A stretch of DNA of 64,000 bases from Helicoverpa zea (lineage: Eukaryota > Arthropoda > Insecta > Lepidoptera > Noctuidae): assembly GCF_022581195.2 (NCBI RefSeq), contig NC_061465.1, positions 560,501-624,500 on the forward strand, in the 5' to 3' direction. A program made the translations under genes and the position numbers. Under the pieces are notes generated by a model. It was not told the DNA's origin. It ran no database searches and saw only the letters and a program-made list of their open reading frames with translations. Shown here one piece after another: positions 1-13,100 of the stretch. Position 1 is the stretch's first letter; every line of letters starts with the position of its first letter.

Positions 1-1800
1 TAATGCAAATATAGGAAAAATTGCGAAAATCTCATTTTTTTTGATATATAATATAATAAAAATATTTTAATAAAATGAAACTTACTACCTTATTTCTCAC
101 GAACGAATAAAGGCACCAAATTGAAATTTATACCAAATACCTAGGTCTATTGTCCCTTTAAGCAATGGAAAAATCAAACTTCTAAGTTAACGCGATCAAA
201 AGATACAGCAGTTTTACCGACACCTTAGACGAATTTCCGTCACACGCTAGGGAATCAAAACCTACAAGGTACTTCCCGTGAACTCAGAATCTTAAAATTT
301 GGCACGAAGCAACGTTATATAGTACAGATAAAGGAAAAATTGCGAAAATGATAAATTTGAAGTTACATAAAATATTAAAATATTATTTTTGCTTACATGA
401 CATAAAATATTTTTTTAATAATTATAAACTTACTACCTACCCTTTTTCACATGAACGCGTAGAGATCTTAAAGTTTTGAATAAAAAGTGAAATTCATATC
501 AAACACTTCTTAAATATAATGGCCTCTAAACTGTGAAAATTTTTAAATCATTCAAAGGTCATTGGGCACCTTAGTATGAAAACCATACCCACGGCGGATA
601 CGAACGAAATATAGCACAGTATAATGATAAAGGCTCTGATTTACTATGGCATTAGTCGCATCAATGTGAACCATGGGAACCTAGAGAAAATCAGGTGTAA
701 ACATCAAATATTTTCCTCATTTCAATGGGGAATTTAAACGACCAAGTTTGACGGATTTGAGAAATCATTTCTTTGTAGTGAAAGAGTATACTCGCCGTTT
801 ATTTCCATTGTCATCAGGTCAGGATCTGATGATGGAAATCCTGAGAAATCGAGGGCAACTATCAGAAATTGTAGGCATGCATAGGATTAAAACTTGATTC
901 TCAGATGTATGTCTGGTGATACTATCAAACAGTGAAGGTTTAGAGCTCATCTGATGATGGAGACGTGAGAGTCGGTATGTTTTAGTTACGTCGTGTTTGG
1001 GCTTATATTATTCGTATTGACGAGATTTTTTCACAAAAGTTAAAAATAAAAACTTTTTACAAAAAAAAAAACAACTTCTAAAACAACAAGAAAACTGTTT
1101 ATATGCATCGGTCTAGATCTCGGTGGTTAAATAAATATAGATGCATCCTCTAGACACGGACTTCTAGACCGATGCACCTAACATCTTTTTAATTTCTTTC
1201 TTGCTTTTGTTTTCTTTTGTTTGTAGTTGGATTTGTTTGTAAAATGCTACAAAATAAAATAATGCCGACTTTATAAAACAAAGAAAGGGACAGAATTACA
1301 CTTTTGTCAAGGCTCTAGAAACGTAAAGCCAGCAGCCCCGAATCCTACTCTCTAGAAGTCGTTGTTACAATTCGACAGCTACAAGTCGTCAGGCGGTCTG
1401 CTTTAACCCAAGTTAGTAGTGAATTCTCATCACCTAAAATAAAATAAGCTCCAACACAAGGTTACGTTATAAATTGTAAAGGAGTTCCCATAACTATATC
1501 TGATCTCAGCTGTCGATCCCACAATGGCAGTCAAACCTATCTTTATGGAAAGTCTTCGCCAATACGAATAAAATAAACCCAAACACGTGGTAGTTGCAAC
1601 ATACCGTTCGGGAGTTCCCTTGACTCTCTGTAGTCTCCATAATCAAATCAGCTCCAAACCTTCACTGTTTCCAGTACCCTCAAAAATACACTCACATGTC
1701 TGGTTATGACTCGATGCGTGCCTACAATATTCAAGAGTTGCCCTCGATTTCTCAGGGTTTCCAGATCCTCATCAGATCCTGGTCATCTGGATTGGCACCT
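1..1800. repeat. Decayed head-to-head dispersed repeat around a degenerate hairpin
   Basis: Two diverged copies of one repeat unit face each other. The plus-orientation block at about 800-975 (GAAATCGAGGGCAACT, then CAGTGAAGGTTTAGAGCTCA) reappears reverse-complemented at about 1621-1800 (TTGCCCTCGATTTCTC, CCAAACCTTCACTG). Between them, about 1105-1180 holds a decayed hairpin with the motifs GCATCGGTCTAGA and TCTAGACCGATGC. The same hairpin and flank occur in much better condition at 29489-30160, so this is an old copy of the same family. Positions 1-600 hold two diverged AT-rich repeats that share GGAAAAATTGCGAAAAT (near 15 and 334). Superfamily not recognised. Confidence 0.6.
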
Positions 1801-2588
1801 TCCTTCTTTATGAAATGTCTTTAACAATAAAAACTAGCATTGCAACCTGTACAATCCTCTGAAACTGCTTGTCTTTTATATTTTTCAAACGATCCTGGAC
1901 ATTCGTCTCCATGGAATTTTAATAAAATATTTATATTCAAAGAAACGTCATACCATTCTCCACGATTTAAAACTACTTTGATTCATGTCCGCCACTTTTT
2001 ACAAAGCGGGTCAGATATGCCCCATGACCTTTAAGACATAATTAGTTATTTTCAATCAGATTTCTGAATGATGACTATAAAATGTTGTATATAAATAACT
2101 TCAATAAAATAACTTTTACAAGGTACTGGCCTACTTATTTTAGTTATATTATAAAATAAAAAATATTAACTATTTTGACTCTCACGAAATTACCATAACT
2201 ATGATTGTTCTAAACTGAACGGTTGGCGCGAAACTCACTTTTTATCTATACAGCATTTGTACGGAACCCTCGGTGCGCGAGTCCGACTCGCACTTGGCCG
2301 GTTTATTTTTTTGAAGGTACACCTTGTTTGTGTTATACAGCTACAACATAATCATCTGCGCATGTAGGTGGGCACGCCGATTATATTAAAAATACATTTT
2401 TATTTTATTTACAAGAGGCTTTAGATACACTCAATGGACTATAAGTAATGCTTGAGTACTTAGTCTTTATAGGTGTAAATCTGTGTGCTAGCCTACTTGT
2501 GTTCAGTATGTTTTTTTTCTTTCTTAATTTTATATAATAGTGATCATGTGATAATGATATTTTTATTTGACTTGTTTTGTATACATTC
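1801..2588. other. AT-rich sequence without a recognised gene
   Basis: No open frame here looks coding. A short GC-richer piece near 2255-2300 (GGAACCCTCGGTGCGCGAGT followed by a CACTTGGCCGG motif) resembles the end of a dispersed lepidopteran repeat, but no boundaries or target duplication were found. Confidence 0.4.
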
Positions 2589-3010
2589 TGGTTCTTCAAA
2601 CCTTACAGACAGACATGTGTTGCTGGGGAGTTTGTTGCGCCACTTCTTCCCAGCAAAAACACATAGGAAGTGGTGAAGGGCGGGCGTTTTGGGGGCTGTC
2701 TTTTGTTTTTGACGTTCGAAAAGTGCTGATTTATCAGCCTATAGTTCGGCCATTCAGAGAATGCGTTCCTGACACGTCGCGATTGAACTGACGACGTAAC
2801 TTTGCAATGGCGTTGCAGTTACGATAAAAATATTTTTGCTGGTTGTTTACCGTTTTAACAATTGAGGAGCATTAAAACAACATTATTATATCAATAATCA
2901 ATGAATGTTATTACGTCGTCAGTTCAATCGCGACGTGTCAGGAACGCATTCTCTGAATGGCCGAACTATAATTTGAATAAACGATTTTGAGTTTGAGTTT
3001 GAAAAAAAAA
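2589..3010 (+). repeat. LINE-like 3' end fragment, split by a TIR element
   Basis: Positions 2589-2739 and 2971-3010 together match the fragment at 63437-63648 on the opposite strand. They share GTGTTGCTGGGGAGTTTGTT, AGGAAGTGGTGAAGGG, TTTTGGGGGCTGTCTTTTG and GACGTTCGAAAAGTGCTG, then TTTGAATAAA and a short-unit tail (GAGTTT here, GATTTT there). A polyadenylation-like AATAAA before a simple tail is what a non-LTR retrotransposon 3' end looks like. The two halves are separated by a 227-bp TIR element. No coding part is present. The family is not named with certainty. Confidence 0.7.
2742..2968. mobile_element. 227-bp MITE with 58-bp perfect terminal inverted repeats
   Basis: The left end 2742-2799 and right end 2911-2968 are exact reverse complements (58/58), starting TAGTTCGGCCATTCAGAGAA. 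TA flanks each side (2740-2741, 2969-2970), so a TA target duplication is the simplest reading; TATA is possible. It has no coding capacity. Its first 170 bp match, reverse-complemented, the right end of the larger element at 9182-10145, so it is a derivative of that family and would depend on a transposase supplied elsewhere. It sits inside a LINE 3' fragment. Confidence 0.85.
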
Positions 3011-6000
3011 TGAGAAATAGCCCTCGAAGGTTATTATTTACTCAGAAAGATCTAAAAAACAGTTCTTAGCAGTCTCAAGATAGAAAATCCCCACGAGTTA
3101 AAAAACAAACTCGTTTCTTTGGCAGAAAATAAACTGAAACTGATCACAAAAACAACAGACTGAAACAGGCAAATAGGTCGCAAATTAAACTTAGTCTAAT
3201 ACTTGCGTACGCGACCTATTTGTACATTTTTAAACGCATGTCACACTTATTTCTATGTTCCAAAACACAGCTAAAATTTCATCTGGCATTGCAGACACGT
3301 TTTGCAAGCCCCAACAGCACGTTAGTTCTTATATCAAGGGAGTAAGGGTGATATCAGCTTGATAGGTAAAATTTTACGAGTGGCGTGAGCTCATCACGTT
3401 ACGAGCCGTGTTGTCATTGCACACGCCTTTTCCCAGAACCCTGTTTCTACATTATCGTAACGGATCACATAACCAGTTTGTGCTGTAGTAGGACATTCTT
3501 TTAAAGTTGTTATTCATATGACACCTCAGACGGCCAGGAAACATTGCGTAGGGTTCATGGAAATTAGGATTCACCGAGTTAGGTACTGTTAGTTATATGA
3601 GGGATACGTGTATTGTATTATGAGGAAAATGAATTGCGTATAATAAACCAGGTGTTTATGGTTTGCCAACATCAGCAGAACTTTACATATTTGTTCATTT
3701 GAATCTAGAAACCTGCATATTATCGATTTTCCTTTGTGTTGGTTTCATCTCAGCAAAGTATAGAACTGCTAATATCTCTCTTCAAAGATTAAGTTTTGGT
3801 AGGTGACAAGTTACTAAGCAACGATGTCCTACCAACAATATAATTAGGAATGGTGTAGTGTTGTCACAGCGACCGGCGACCGCTCAGCACGTCGGCTATG
3901 CGTGTTTCGATAAGCGCTATCATCGCCGGCTGCGCTCCACAGGAACTTTCCATTGCGATACAGCTAAATACGTAACTCGCTATATTTGCTATATTGATGT
4001 GTGATTTCGTATAACCGGATGTTTACAAGTGACTGATAACACCAGATAATTCCGAAGCTTCTAAGCGATAATGGAAGATAGGTACGATCCAGCGAATAAA
4101 ATGATGCGCACCTACTACAAATCTGTAGGTATACTATTTGCTAAATGACTACTATAATTTTTTAGAGGAAAACAGTAGTTGCTGGAGCAGTACATGAAAT
4201 TACTAGTATTTGGGCTGAAAGTAACATAAACAACCTAGCACTTGAACAAATGTTTGAGAAACAACAAAATAAGCTGAAGATGTACACACATACAGCAACT
4301 GAAGAAGACGTAGACTAAATAACATCAAAACCTAAATCTAAATAGGCACTGTAGGTTTATCACGTTGTGTGTAATGTCGCGATAAAGAGGCCGCATTTGT
4401 CGGATCTGTGAATAGGTCCGAGGAATGGCGATGCTGTGGTCGGCATCACAGCGTGCGTGTCTACTACGTAACAAGTGTACTATGAGCCACGACGACGTGT
4501 CCTTATCGAGTGCCAAGCGGACCCGTTACATGTATTTACAAAACAATCGCGAATCTCTGGGGTGAGCGTTATCGCCGCCGACGAGGTCACCCAATTAACT
4601 CTTATCTCACATTATTGATAAAGCGTTTAACTTGCAATGTTTTTCGCATTTAACGTACAAAAATAGACATTGCGTTAAATGCTGTTTAATACACATAATT
4701 GCGAATTCTTGGTAGAGATCAGTTTATTTCAGACATTTTAGTCATGTCTCATGATTCAGAACAGACTTGTGAAACTTGAAATTATAGAGTAACGAAGAAT
4801 ATTAATGGGAATAAATTGTGACGTCAAACGATGTCATCAATCAAGATGCCATGAAGGTAATTACGATTTAATGTAACTGGAGTAAATGCGCGACCTAGCA
4901 CACTGAGCGAGCTGTCTACAGCTATTACAACATTTTTTATTGACACAATGACCTGCTTGCAAAGGAAACTCACGCTATTTGAAAAACTTGACCTAAACGA
5001 GATGTTTGAAGATGCAACTAACTAAACTAGTTATTATGACTACGGGTGCTCATTTGCCTACAACGCTTACAAGACTTAACTTTGTTTAGAATACGAGGAA
5101 AAGGGAAAAGGAAGGCACACATTCACATTGACGCCAATGGTAATCTGCTATTTATTCTTTTAATAAGCGTCTCAAAGGACCAGACCACAATACTAATGAA
5201 CCGTCACATAATACATTATGTAATTTCAGTACAAATAAGTACTTACGGCAAAAATAGTGATGGCAAGTAACGCTAATACAATCGATAAGCACTAGATATG
5301 ATAGGCAAAATTATGATCGGTTGCGATCCAGAACCAAATTCTATGATAATATTAAAAATCTGACAAAACGAGCGCATTGATTGAACGGACTTTCCAGGAA
5401 CGTGTATTTTTTTTACAAATAAAGATGATTATCGGACTGAATTCCGTTACATTGGATCGTAAATGGATGTCAACTGTTATCAGGCTGATAACGACAGCAC
5501 CGGTATCAATTTATCAGTTGTTTGTTGAAGTGAAGCCAACACTTACACATTATCTGCGCGTATAAGCTGCGCGCTATTTTGAAACTGATAGGCAATCACT
5601 TGATGGGCACAATGTATGAAGTTATACCTACCATATTAGTAGTACAGAAGCTTTTTGAGGAAAAAGAGTCCCAAAAGGTTGTGCACACTTCAAGGAAAAG
5701 AAAAGAGCTGCATTTGCTACGACTCAACTCAAATACTTCGTCATCACTGTATCAAGTATTAAAGTGGATCATATAGGTACATTCCAGTAGGTACTTATTT
5801 GTCAATCGGTATTTAATAATTTGCGTCATAGCTTCGTCTTAAGTGCAATAAGTACAAGTAGCACTCGAAGCGATTATGGCTCAAAAAGATTTGAAAGTTT
5901 TAAATACTCGGGGCTATCTATTTGAAATCAACATTTTAAATCTAATCTAATGTTCGCCTGTTACAATAAATAACATGGAAAGTTATTTAAACTTCGCTCA

Positions 6001-9000
6001 GTAAACGCATTATTAAAAAGTTTTCGAAGCACATTGCACTATTTTGGTGAGTCTCTGTGGAGTTTTTCTGGATGTTCGTACATAATTTCAAGCCAAAACC
6101 CGAGTAGCAAAAACTTAATCAAATGGCAAGTGTAGACGGCGATACCATTTATCGATTGATGTAAGATTTGAAGGTCCAGGAAATGACATCGTTTGGAAAA
6201 GTCTGAAAGGACCAGTCTTGCCAAGGGGTGTGCTCAAGGGGACTGCTCTAGTAAATAAGTTGAGGAAGTAACAGACGGGCAGTCACTCCATGTAAAAACT
6301 GATATAATCAGCTACATACGGTTATACTAAAATTCGATCGACCATCATGCGTTAAACTCAGCGAAATGGAAATGTCAGCATTGCTATTCTGAATGAACGT
6401 TACATTATTTAGCAATGATCAGGTCTTGGTTATTTTTATTTGAGAAAATACTACAGTAGGCATGTATTTGGTAACAAAATGTGTATGGATGATAGTATCA
6501 GTGTCCAAAACAGCAAAATGTCCATAGGTCAGTATAAACATTGGTAGGAGAGCACTCCGACGACGAGTGTCATCGCCATTGTTACGTGATAACTCCACTA
6601 ACATATTTATCAATATTTTATTGTTGCTTCAACCTGTCGCTTCGACCTCTATTGCGTGTTTCATTTATATTCGCTTTATCTATACATTGACGTGTAGTTT
6701 TTTCCTCTTACGCTATTTCCAAACGTATACAATACAATACATCACCGATACCTATGAAGCTATCATTGTCATGTTCAAAATAGGATTAAACATACCGTTC
6801 GATTTAGATAAGATACCATTTGCGTCAATCGGTGTTGTATGTACTGTGTCATGGAACTGTATATTGAACAAATTCAACGTATCAATCAAGTTATTTTCGT
6901 AAGCGTATTGAGTGGGATTCATAGCTGGATGATTTTTTTAATCGTAATGCAAGGAAATATCGTGAAACGTCAGTGGTATTGCTTTAGGTAACATGTACAT
7001 ATATACAGATGTATAATTTATGTTCAAAGATGTCAAGATTAGCCACACCCTTTTGCCAGTTTTTCTCCTTGAGACCTACTTCTTAGAATCGTTTCATAAG
7101 AGTTTGTAAAGTCATATTTGAAATAGAAAACAAATAAGTATGAATTGACTGCTTACGCCTTCTAGTGAAATGTGCAAACGTTATTAACTAATCAATGTTG
7201 GTGTTTCTTCTTCTGCCTAATCCAGACAGCTATAAGTGCCGATGTCATGGGGAGTGCAACTGATATAAATGGACTACATGCGATTGTACGACGATCCACC
7301 ATTCAGGACCTGTATAATCCGCACTTAGAATGATAAGTGTAAAATTAATTTTAAACTTTAATCGTGTAATCACTCATATCATATCTTGTTATCATGCTGA
7401 TTTCAGACTAGGTATCACTATGCTGTGCAAAAATCGATGTCACGTGAATACTGCAGTTATTATAAAATCAGGTTATAGTCTAATTGATGTATATCAGTCA
7501 CGGAATTTAGTCTTACATCTTTTTAAGGCCAACCAAATACATAGGATAATTGTGAAATTACGCAATCACAACGCTCTCAGAGTAAACGTTGCACTAGTGG
7601 GTTTGGTAAACAAACAGAAGATAATTAATTGATGACCCAGCTATCTTAGTTAAACCTAGTACGTAAGATATAGGTATCATTAGCGATAGGAGACTTGTAA
7701 ACAATTCACACGGTACTGGCATGTTGTAGACGTTGGACCTACAGTGGATGGGAGATAGCCTCTGCTTGAGGCATAAAGTAAATAAGCTTGGGGGTAACAT
7801 GCCAGTTGCATTTGTCATGCGTCCAATAGTAGCCGTACAATGCATATAACAAAGATGTTGATGTTTTTGTAAACTATATGATACTCTGGGATTTATTACT
7901 CACTCAGGGTTTATTAACCACTATACTTGCTAAAGCTCTTAAACTTAAAGCTACTAATGATGCTAATTTGATTCTTACAAGTCATTGTTAGCAAGCGTTC
8001 CTCATAAATAATAAAGTTATGTTTTATTAATTTATGATAATTTTTAATCGTTCTAAAAGCAAAATAAGCCGAAAAGTCAACAAGGCTGAACGATTTCAAT
8101 AACTTAAGTTTTTTATTATTATTTTGGTCTAGCTAACACGTGTCAGAATTGATAATAACCTTACTGAGTCGATCAATGCCTATTGGCATCATTGAAAATG
8201 ATGACTTAATTTAATTCTATTGACGATTCGAATTTATTAGTCGTCGGTGGTATGAGGAAAATTAAATTTATTTGTCACCGACCACTATAAATACCCATGA
8301 CTGCACTTGGAACATAGGTACAGTCGTCAACAGGCAATCCGTTATTATTACGAACATTTTCCTCAGTTTAAAGGAAAATGGTTTAGCATATCACTATTAT
8401 TCTCAAATGTTGGTTTCATTAAGCAAACCTCTAATGAGAACTTTATGGTAAACAAGTGATTTCAAAACCTAACAATGAAAAATATTTGTCCAAGTTGGTC
8501 ATTAATGTATATGTTAAAAAATTCTTAGGACGATAAGGCAGAAATATCGAAGCACTTGAAATTACGACCGAGTCTTCTTGAAGGGACAGACATCTAGAAA
8601 ATTAATGACAACTTACTTTAAACTCCTATGTCATGAGATCAGCTGTAGACCAGTTAGATGAATTGGCCAGAGCCCTAACCTGAAATCAAATGGCCTAACA
8701 AAATGATTAATACAATTGGCAAGCATATAAATGCATTGATAGAATGGACCTAGATAATATTTTTAATAGGTTATAGGTTAACAGCGACTATAGGAAGGTA
8801 TACCTCACACATTGAGCAGGACATGGGGGAAAACACATAACGTTTAATAGCTCAATTTCCTCTAACAACTAGCTTTGTCGCATAAACCACTAGAAGTGGA
8901 CAGGACGTTATGCTCGTCAAACCAGATCTTTTGATGTTGTAAACACTTCATCTGCTGAATGCTTTCTGGATATAATTCGTTCCGAAACAGATAATGGATT

Positions 9001-9181
9001 TCCGGTAATAAAGTTGGTGTAGAGTCAGTTTGATCATTTACTAGAGACTAATTTTCTGTATGTGGTACAATATAAACCCTTACTTCAATTGAAGTACATA
9101 CATGAATAATTATTTTTATTTATTTTGCTAGATTCTTGGTGACCTGATGTAACTCTTCAAGCAAAGTAATTTCCCGACTTA
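3011..9181. other. Gene-free AT-rich region
   Basis: I see no supported exon, RNA gene or complete transposon. The open frames are short, start at arbitrary places and have no recognisable protein content. Small GC-rich islets occur near 3860-3960 and 4375-4590. One full CRE palindrome (TGACGTCA) is at 4819-4826. Confidence 0.5.
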
Positions 9182-10145
9182 TACTTCGGCCGTTCAGAGA
9201 ATGCGTTCCTGACACCTATCAGTTAGTCACGACTAGTGATGGGCACAACATAACACTGAGTTCGTTACCGTTCCTTCAAAATGAACCGCCGCATTATTTT
9301 AAGATTATTTTCGTTTTAAATTGGCGGAATCATTTGTTTTATATTTTAGTTATTTAAGTGGAAACCAAAAAAAGGTAATATTCATATAATAAAATTGTTT
9401 TATTTATTCTTTGTTACAAGTACATTGAATTGAATGTGCGAACAGAATATTAATCAGACTCCGATTTGCTTGAGGAGGTGGTGTCTTCATCATCATCTTC
9501 GCCTACATGTATAATTATATTATTATCAATAACAGAATCAATCCTGATATCTCGGTCTAACAAAAGCCGGGTAATCAAATAAAAACAGATCGAAAACACT
9601 TGAAAAACGTGGTCTATGCGCACGAAACGACAACGGACGACTGTTTTAGCGTCACAAAATGGCGGCCCATAACGCCATTTGGGGTTACCATTTTTAATCT
9701 AAGTATAAAAATGCGGTTTGGTCATAGTTTTATTTTTATTTTTCATAAAAGTTATAATTAAGTCTTATAGTCCATTATTTTCCAATTCTTAAAAAGAAAA
9801 TCAAAACGTATTATTTTATATTATAACTGTATAAGAACAGATTACGATACTTGCCTGTTATTTTTAGCACAGCACTACAAAATATAAACCGCTGACATAA
9901 CCTTGTAATAGCGCAGTATAGATTTAGAAAAATATTGTTTACCAAGTTATTTGACACTCAGTTTGGCACAAAATTATAACATTCATTGATTATTGATATA
10001 ATAATGTTGTTTTAATGCTCCTCAATTGTTAAAACGGTAAACAACCAGCAAAAATATTTTTATCGTAACTGCAACGCCATTGCAAAGTTACGTCGTCAGT
10101 TCAATCGCGACGTGTCAGGAACGCATTCTCTGAATGGCCGAACTA
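9182..10145. mobile_element. 964-bp TIR DNA transposon, internally degraded
   Basis: The right end, read inward from 10145, is identical to the 58-bp terminal repeat of the element at 2742-2968. The left end (9182, TACTTCGGCCGTTCAGAGAA) matches over about 34 bp with two mismatches and then diverges. TA flanks both ends. The interior carries, on the minus strand, a reading frame with a very acidic Ser-rich end followed by AATAAA, which may be the 3' end of the family's transposase. The rest of the gene is missing, so this copy cannot be autonomous. Superfamily undetermined; TA flanks would suit Tc1/mariner-like elements but are not proof. Confidence 0.75.
9450..9698 (-). pseudogene. Possible transposase C-terminal remnant
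   Basis: An open stretch of about 82 codons ends in a TAA at 9450-9452. The last residues are strongly acidic and Ser/Thr-rich (HVGEDDDEDTTSSSKSESD). Two overlapping AATAAA hexamers lie about 42 nt downstream on the same strand (9399-9408), so this looks like a genuine gene 3' end. There is no start codon and no catalytic motif, and the frame is closed upstream by a TAG. It lies wholly inside the TIR element at 9182-10145, hence the guess that it is transposase. It could be a chance frame. Confidence 0.35.
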
Positions 10146-13100
10146 TAGTGGCTTAACATAACATGTTGACGACATCAAATCTCACCTGTATACATAAGCA
10201 TCAACTTTCATATTATGGTAAGCAATCAATAATACTTGTGTAACATGTATTCGAGGAACACCAGTAATTATGCAACGCGCGTTTCGGATGAGCGCCCTCC
10301 GTACGGCGACACGTTCTAGAATCAAATTCAAATGTCAAGGTGAAGGTGACGTGAAAGGAAACGCACGGTGACGTCACGAGCCGCCATCTTTAGCTGCCGC
10401 GTCGCTACCAATGACACTAGTGCTAGAGTGTACGCGGGTACTGTCTCTCGTTTTATTTAGGACACTAGACAATAATTGATAGCTTGCCCTACTTGAATGT
10501 TCAACGGTACTCCGCAATGTTGTTTAACAACGAACATAATCGTATATTTTGTCGGAGTGATCGTTAAAACAACCGTGACAGGATAATACATATTTACGCG
10601 CAATAAAACTGCAAGGTGTCCCTATTTTTATAACGGTCATAGATTATAATTACCTTTATTTGAATACATGAAAGATTCAATGTTCATGTTTTAGGTTTTG
10701 TAAAAGCTCACTAAAAGGTATCTGCTCGTTCTGGAATGAATCCTTAATGAATTCATTGAAAGAGTCGGGCAGGTTCTGCGAATAAACGCCACAGGTCATA
10801 AGATGCTAAATGAATCACTTGCACATGCTGGTTTAGGCTCCTGCATCGCTACATTTTCCTCAATCCACGCAAAGAAATATCGAAAAAAAAAAACAAACAC
10901 CGCTTAAGTATTGAAGAAAACGTGAAACATAATTAGCACGTAGTCGAGGCGCTTAACCACATTATTTATGCAGTTGCACTTGTAATTAACATCGGCTGAC
11001 ATCATCGACGGTTCTAATTTATGACAGGAGTGTAACAGCTCCGTTTGCACGGAACTAAATCATCGATACGACATTACTGTCCTTATGTAATATCCTTCAA
11101 AGTGCATCATACTTGCATAGAGTTAATAGTAAACAGCTGAGTAGGATTGGGATTGGATAGTAGGTATGCTATTTCCAATAACTTTGTTGCATTTCTATCC
11201 GCACTTATAGTACCGGCCCTATTTCATAAAGTTAGTTGTAGCAAAACTACTATCTGAAATGCATTAGAGCTGAGATATAAAGTAGAATATTTGAGAAGTG
11301 GCAGCTGTTAGGACACAACAATCTAATATTAACAAAACAAATGATTGGCGAGTTCATTATAGTGCAAAACTAAATAACTGTACCAGTTGGCAACAGTTCG
11401 CAATGAAGTCATAAGTCGTTGGCGCGGATTTCTCACGCGCGGCGGCGGCGCGGGCGGCGCCTGCGAATGCGCTAAATGCTAAACAGTTCCCGCAGACCAT
11501 TGTGTGTGGTGAGCCAAGTGGAAATTCTTACATCAATTATACGCCGAAACGCTGACTTTTTTCACACTGACAGTAGTTATATTTCAACAATCTAATTCAC
11601 ATGCTTTACGTCATTTCAGTTTAGCTCTGATTTTCACGCATTAACATTTGTATCGTGCTCAACAGTTACATTATACGATAGGATATATTTTACAGTCTGC
11701 GTGGAACAAACATTAATTTCTTAAGACACAGTCATTATAGTTACAAGAAATAACACGTAGTTACTGTGGTCGTGACAGCTGTTTAGTCTCATTCCTGATG
11801 AAGTCATGGCTATTCATTCTACCAAATGGCACTTCGCACGAACTTGTTCATGACAATGATTGTAGCACCACGATGATTGAGCTACCTTGTCATTATGTAC
11901 ATGTAAGCTCGCTCCTACTAAAAATGGAGAATGACTCGCTAGTTTTGAGGTACCTACGTAATGTTATTATCGCATAATACTTCGAACCGGAAATGTAACA
12001 TTGATACTAAAACAGTTGTACCTACTGGTATAATCATTGTGTAAGGTTTTCCTATATTTAGTAAAAAAGCAGACAGATATATAGAGCTAGTTATGGTTAT
12101 CTGGTTGGGGGCCATGCCAAGCCGGTTCCCCGAAGAATCGTGAGAATCTTCCCACCGTTGTGGCAGAGCAATACATTCACAGAGGTTTTTGTAAGGCAAC
12201 GACCGGTCCGACGCGAGGGTTCCACGGCGACGCTTAAAAGGAATCGTGCTCCTGTAAATCATGGTCAGGTTGAGATTTCAAATTAGTTTTATGTTCCCCC
12301 TCCGAGTGGAATACGTGACCCTGATACAGCCCTCTGCTTAAAAATTGTTTTCATTTGTACCTCGCTTATAAAACGATTAGCATTCTAGTTGTAAGTTAAG
12401 ACATTTTATTTGCAAATATAATAAATAATGATATTTGATTGCTATGAATAGACACTTGACAATGGTTCTCAGGCAACATTCGATCGGGTGAACATGTAAG
12501 TAGTGGTCGACCTTCGGAGACCTGTTTCGGAGACCACAAACACATCTTATTTGGCTGAGCGAAAACAAACGTGACTCAAGGGGGGAACGTGACGCTGCTA
12601 ATGTATACAGGGTGACTTGTATTTTCCGCCGTCAGAAGCATGAAGCCTATATCTGATAAATAAAATTGACCCACGGTTTAGAATCATATTCATAGTTTTA
12701 GAGGTTCTACGTACAAAAATATGTAAGTATAAACAGAATAAGGGGTAAAGTTTTGCTGTATAGTCAAGAGACGATCGCTTCAGCGTTCTGTACTTATTTT
12801 CATTTAGGATTTTTGGCAATATTCAACATGTTATTCGGCTAGTATTGTACATGTGTCCGAGAGAAAGACACCATGTATAAATTAAAGGAATGTTTATAAT
12901 TTCAGTACATTTTTAAGGTCTCCCGCTGGAGTAAAAGTTTGAAGACTGTTAGAAACCCATTTTCACTGTTTATGTTAAGGAAAAGTTTTATACTACCAGA
13001 GTTTCAACTTTTCTTAACAGGAACCATTCAAAAGTTTGAGTTGGCTGTTCGTCACGACGACGAACAAGTTAAGGATTTCTTATGTTTTTAAATTCATGAT

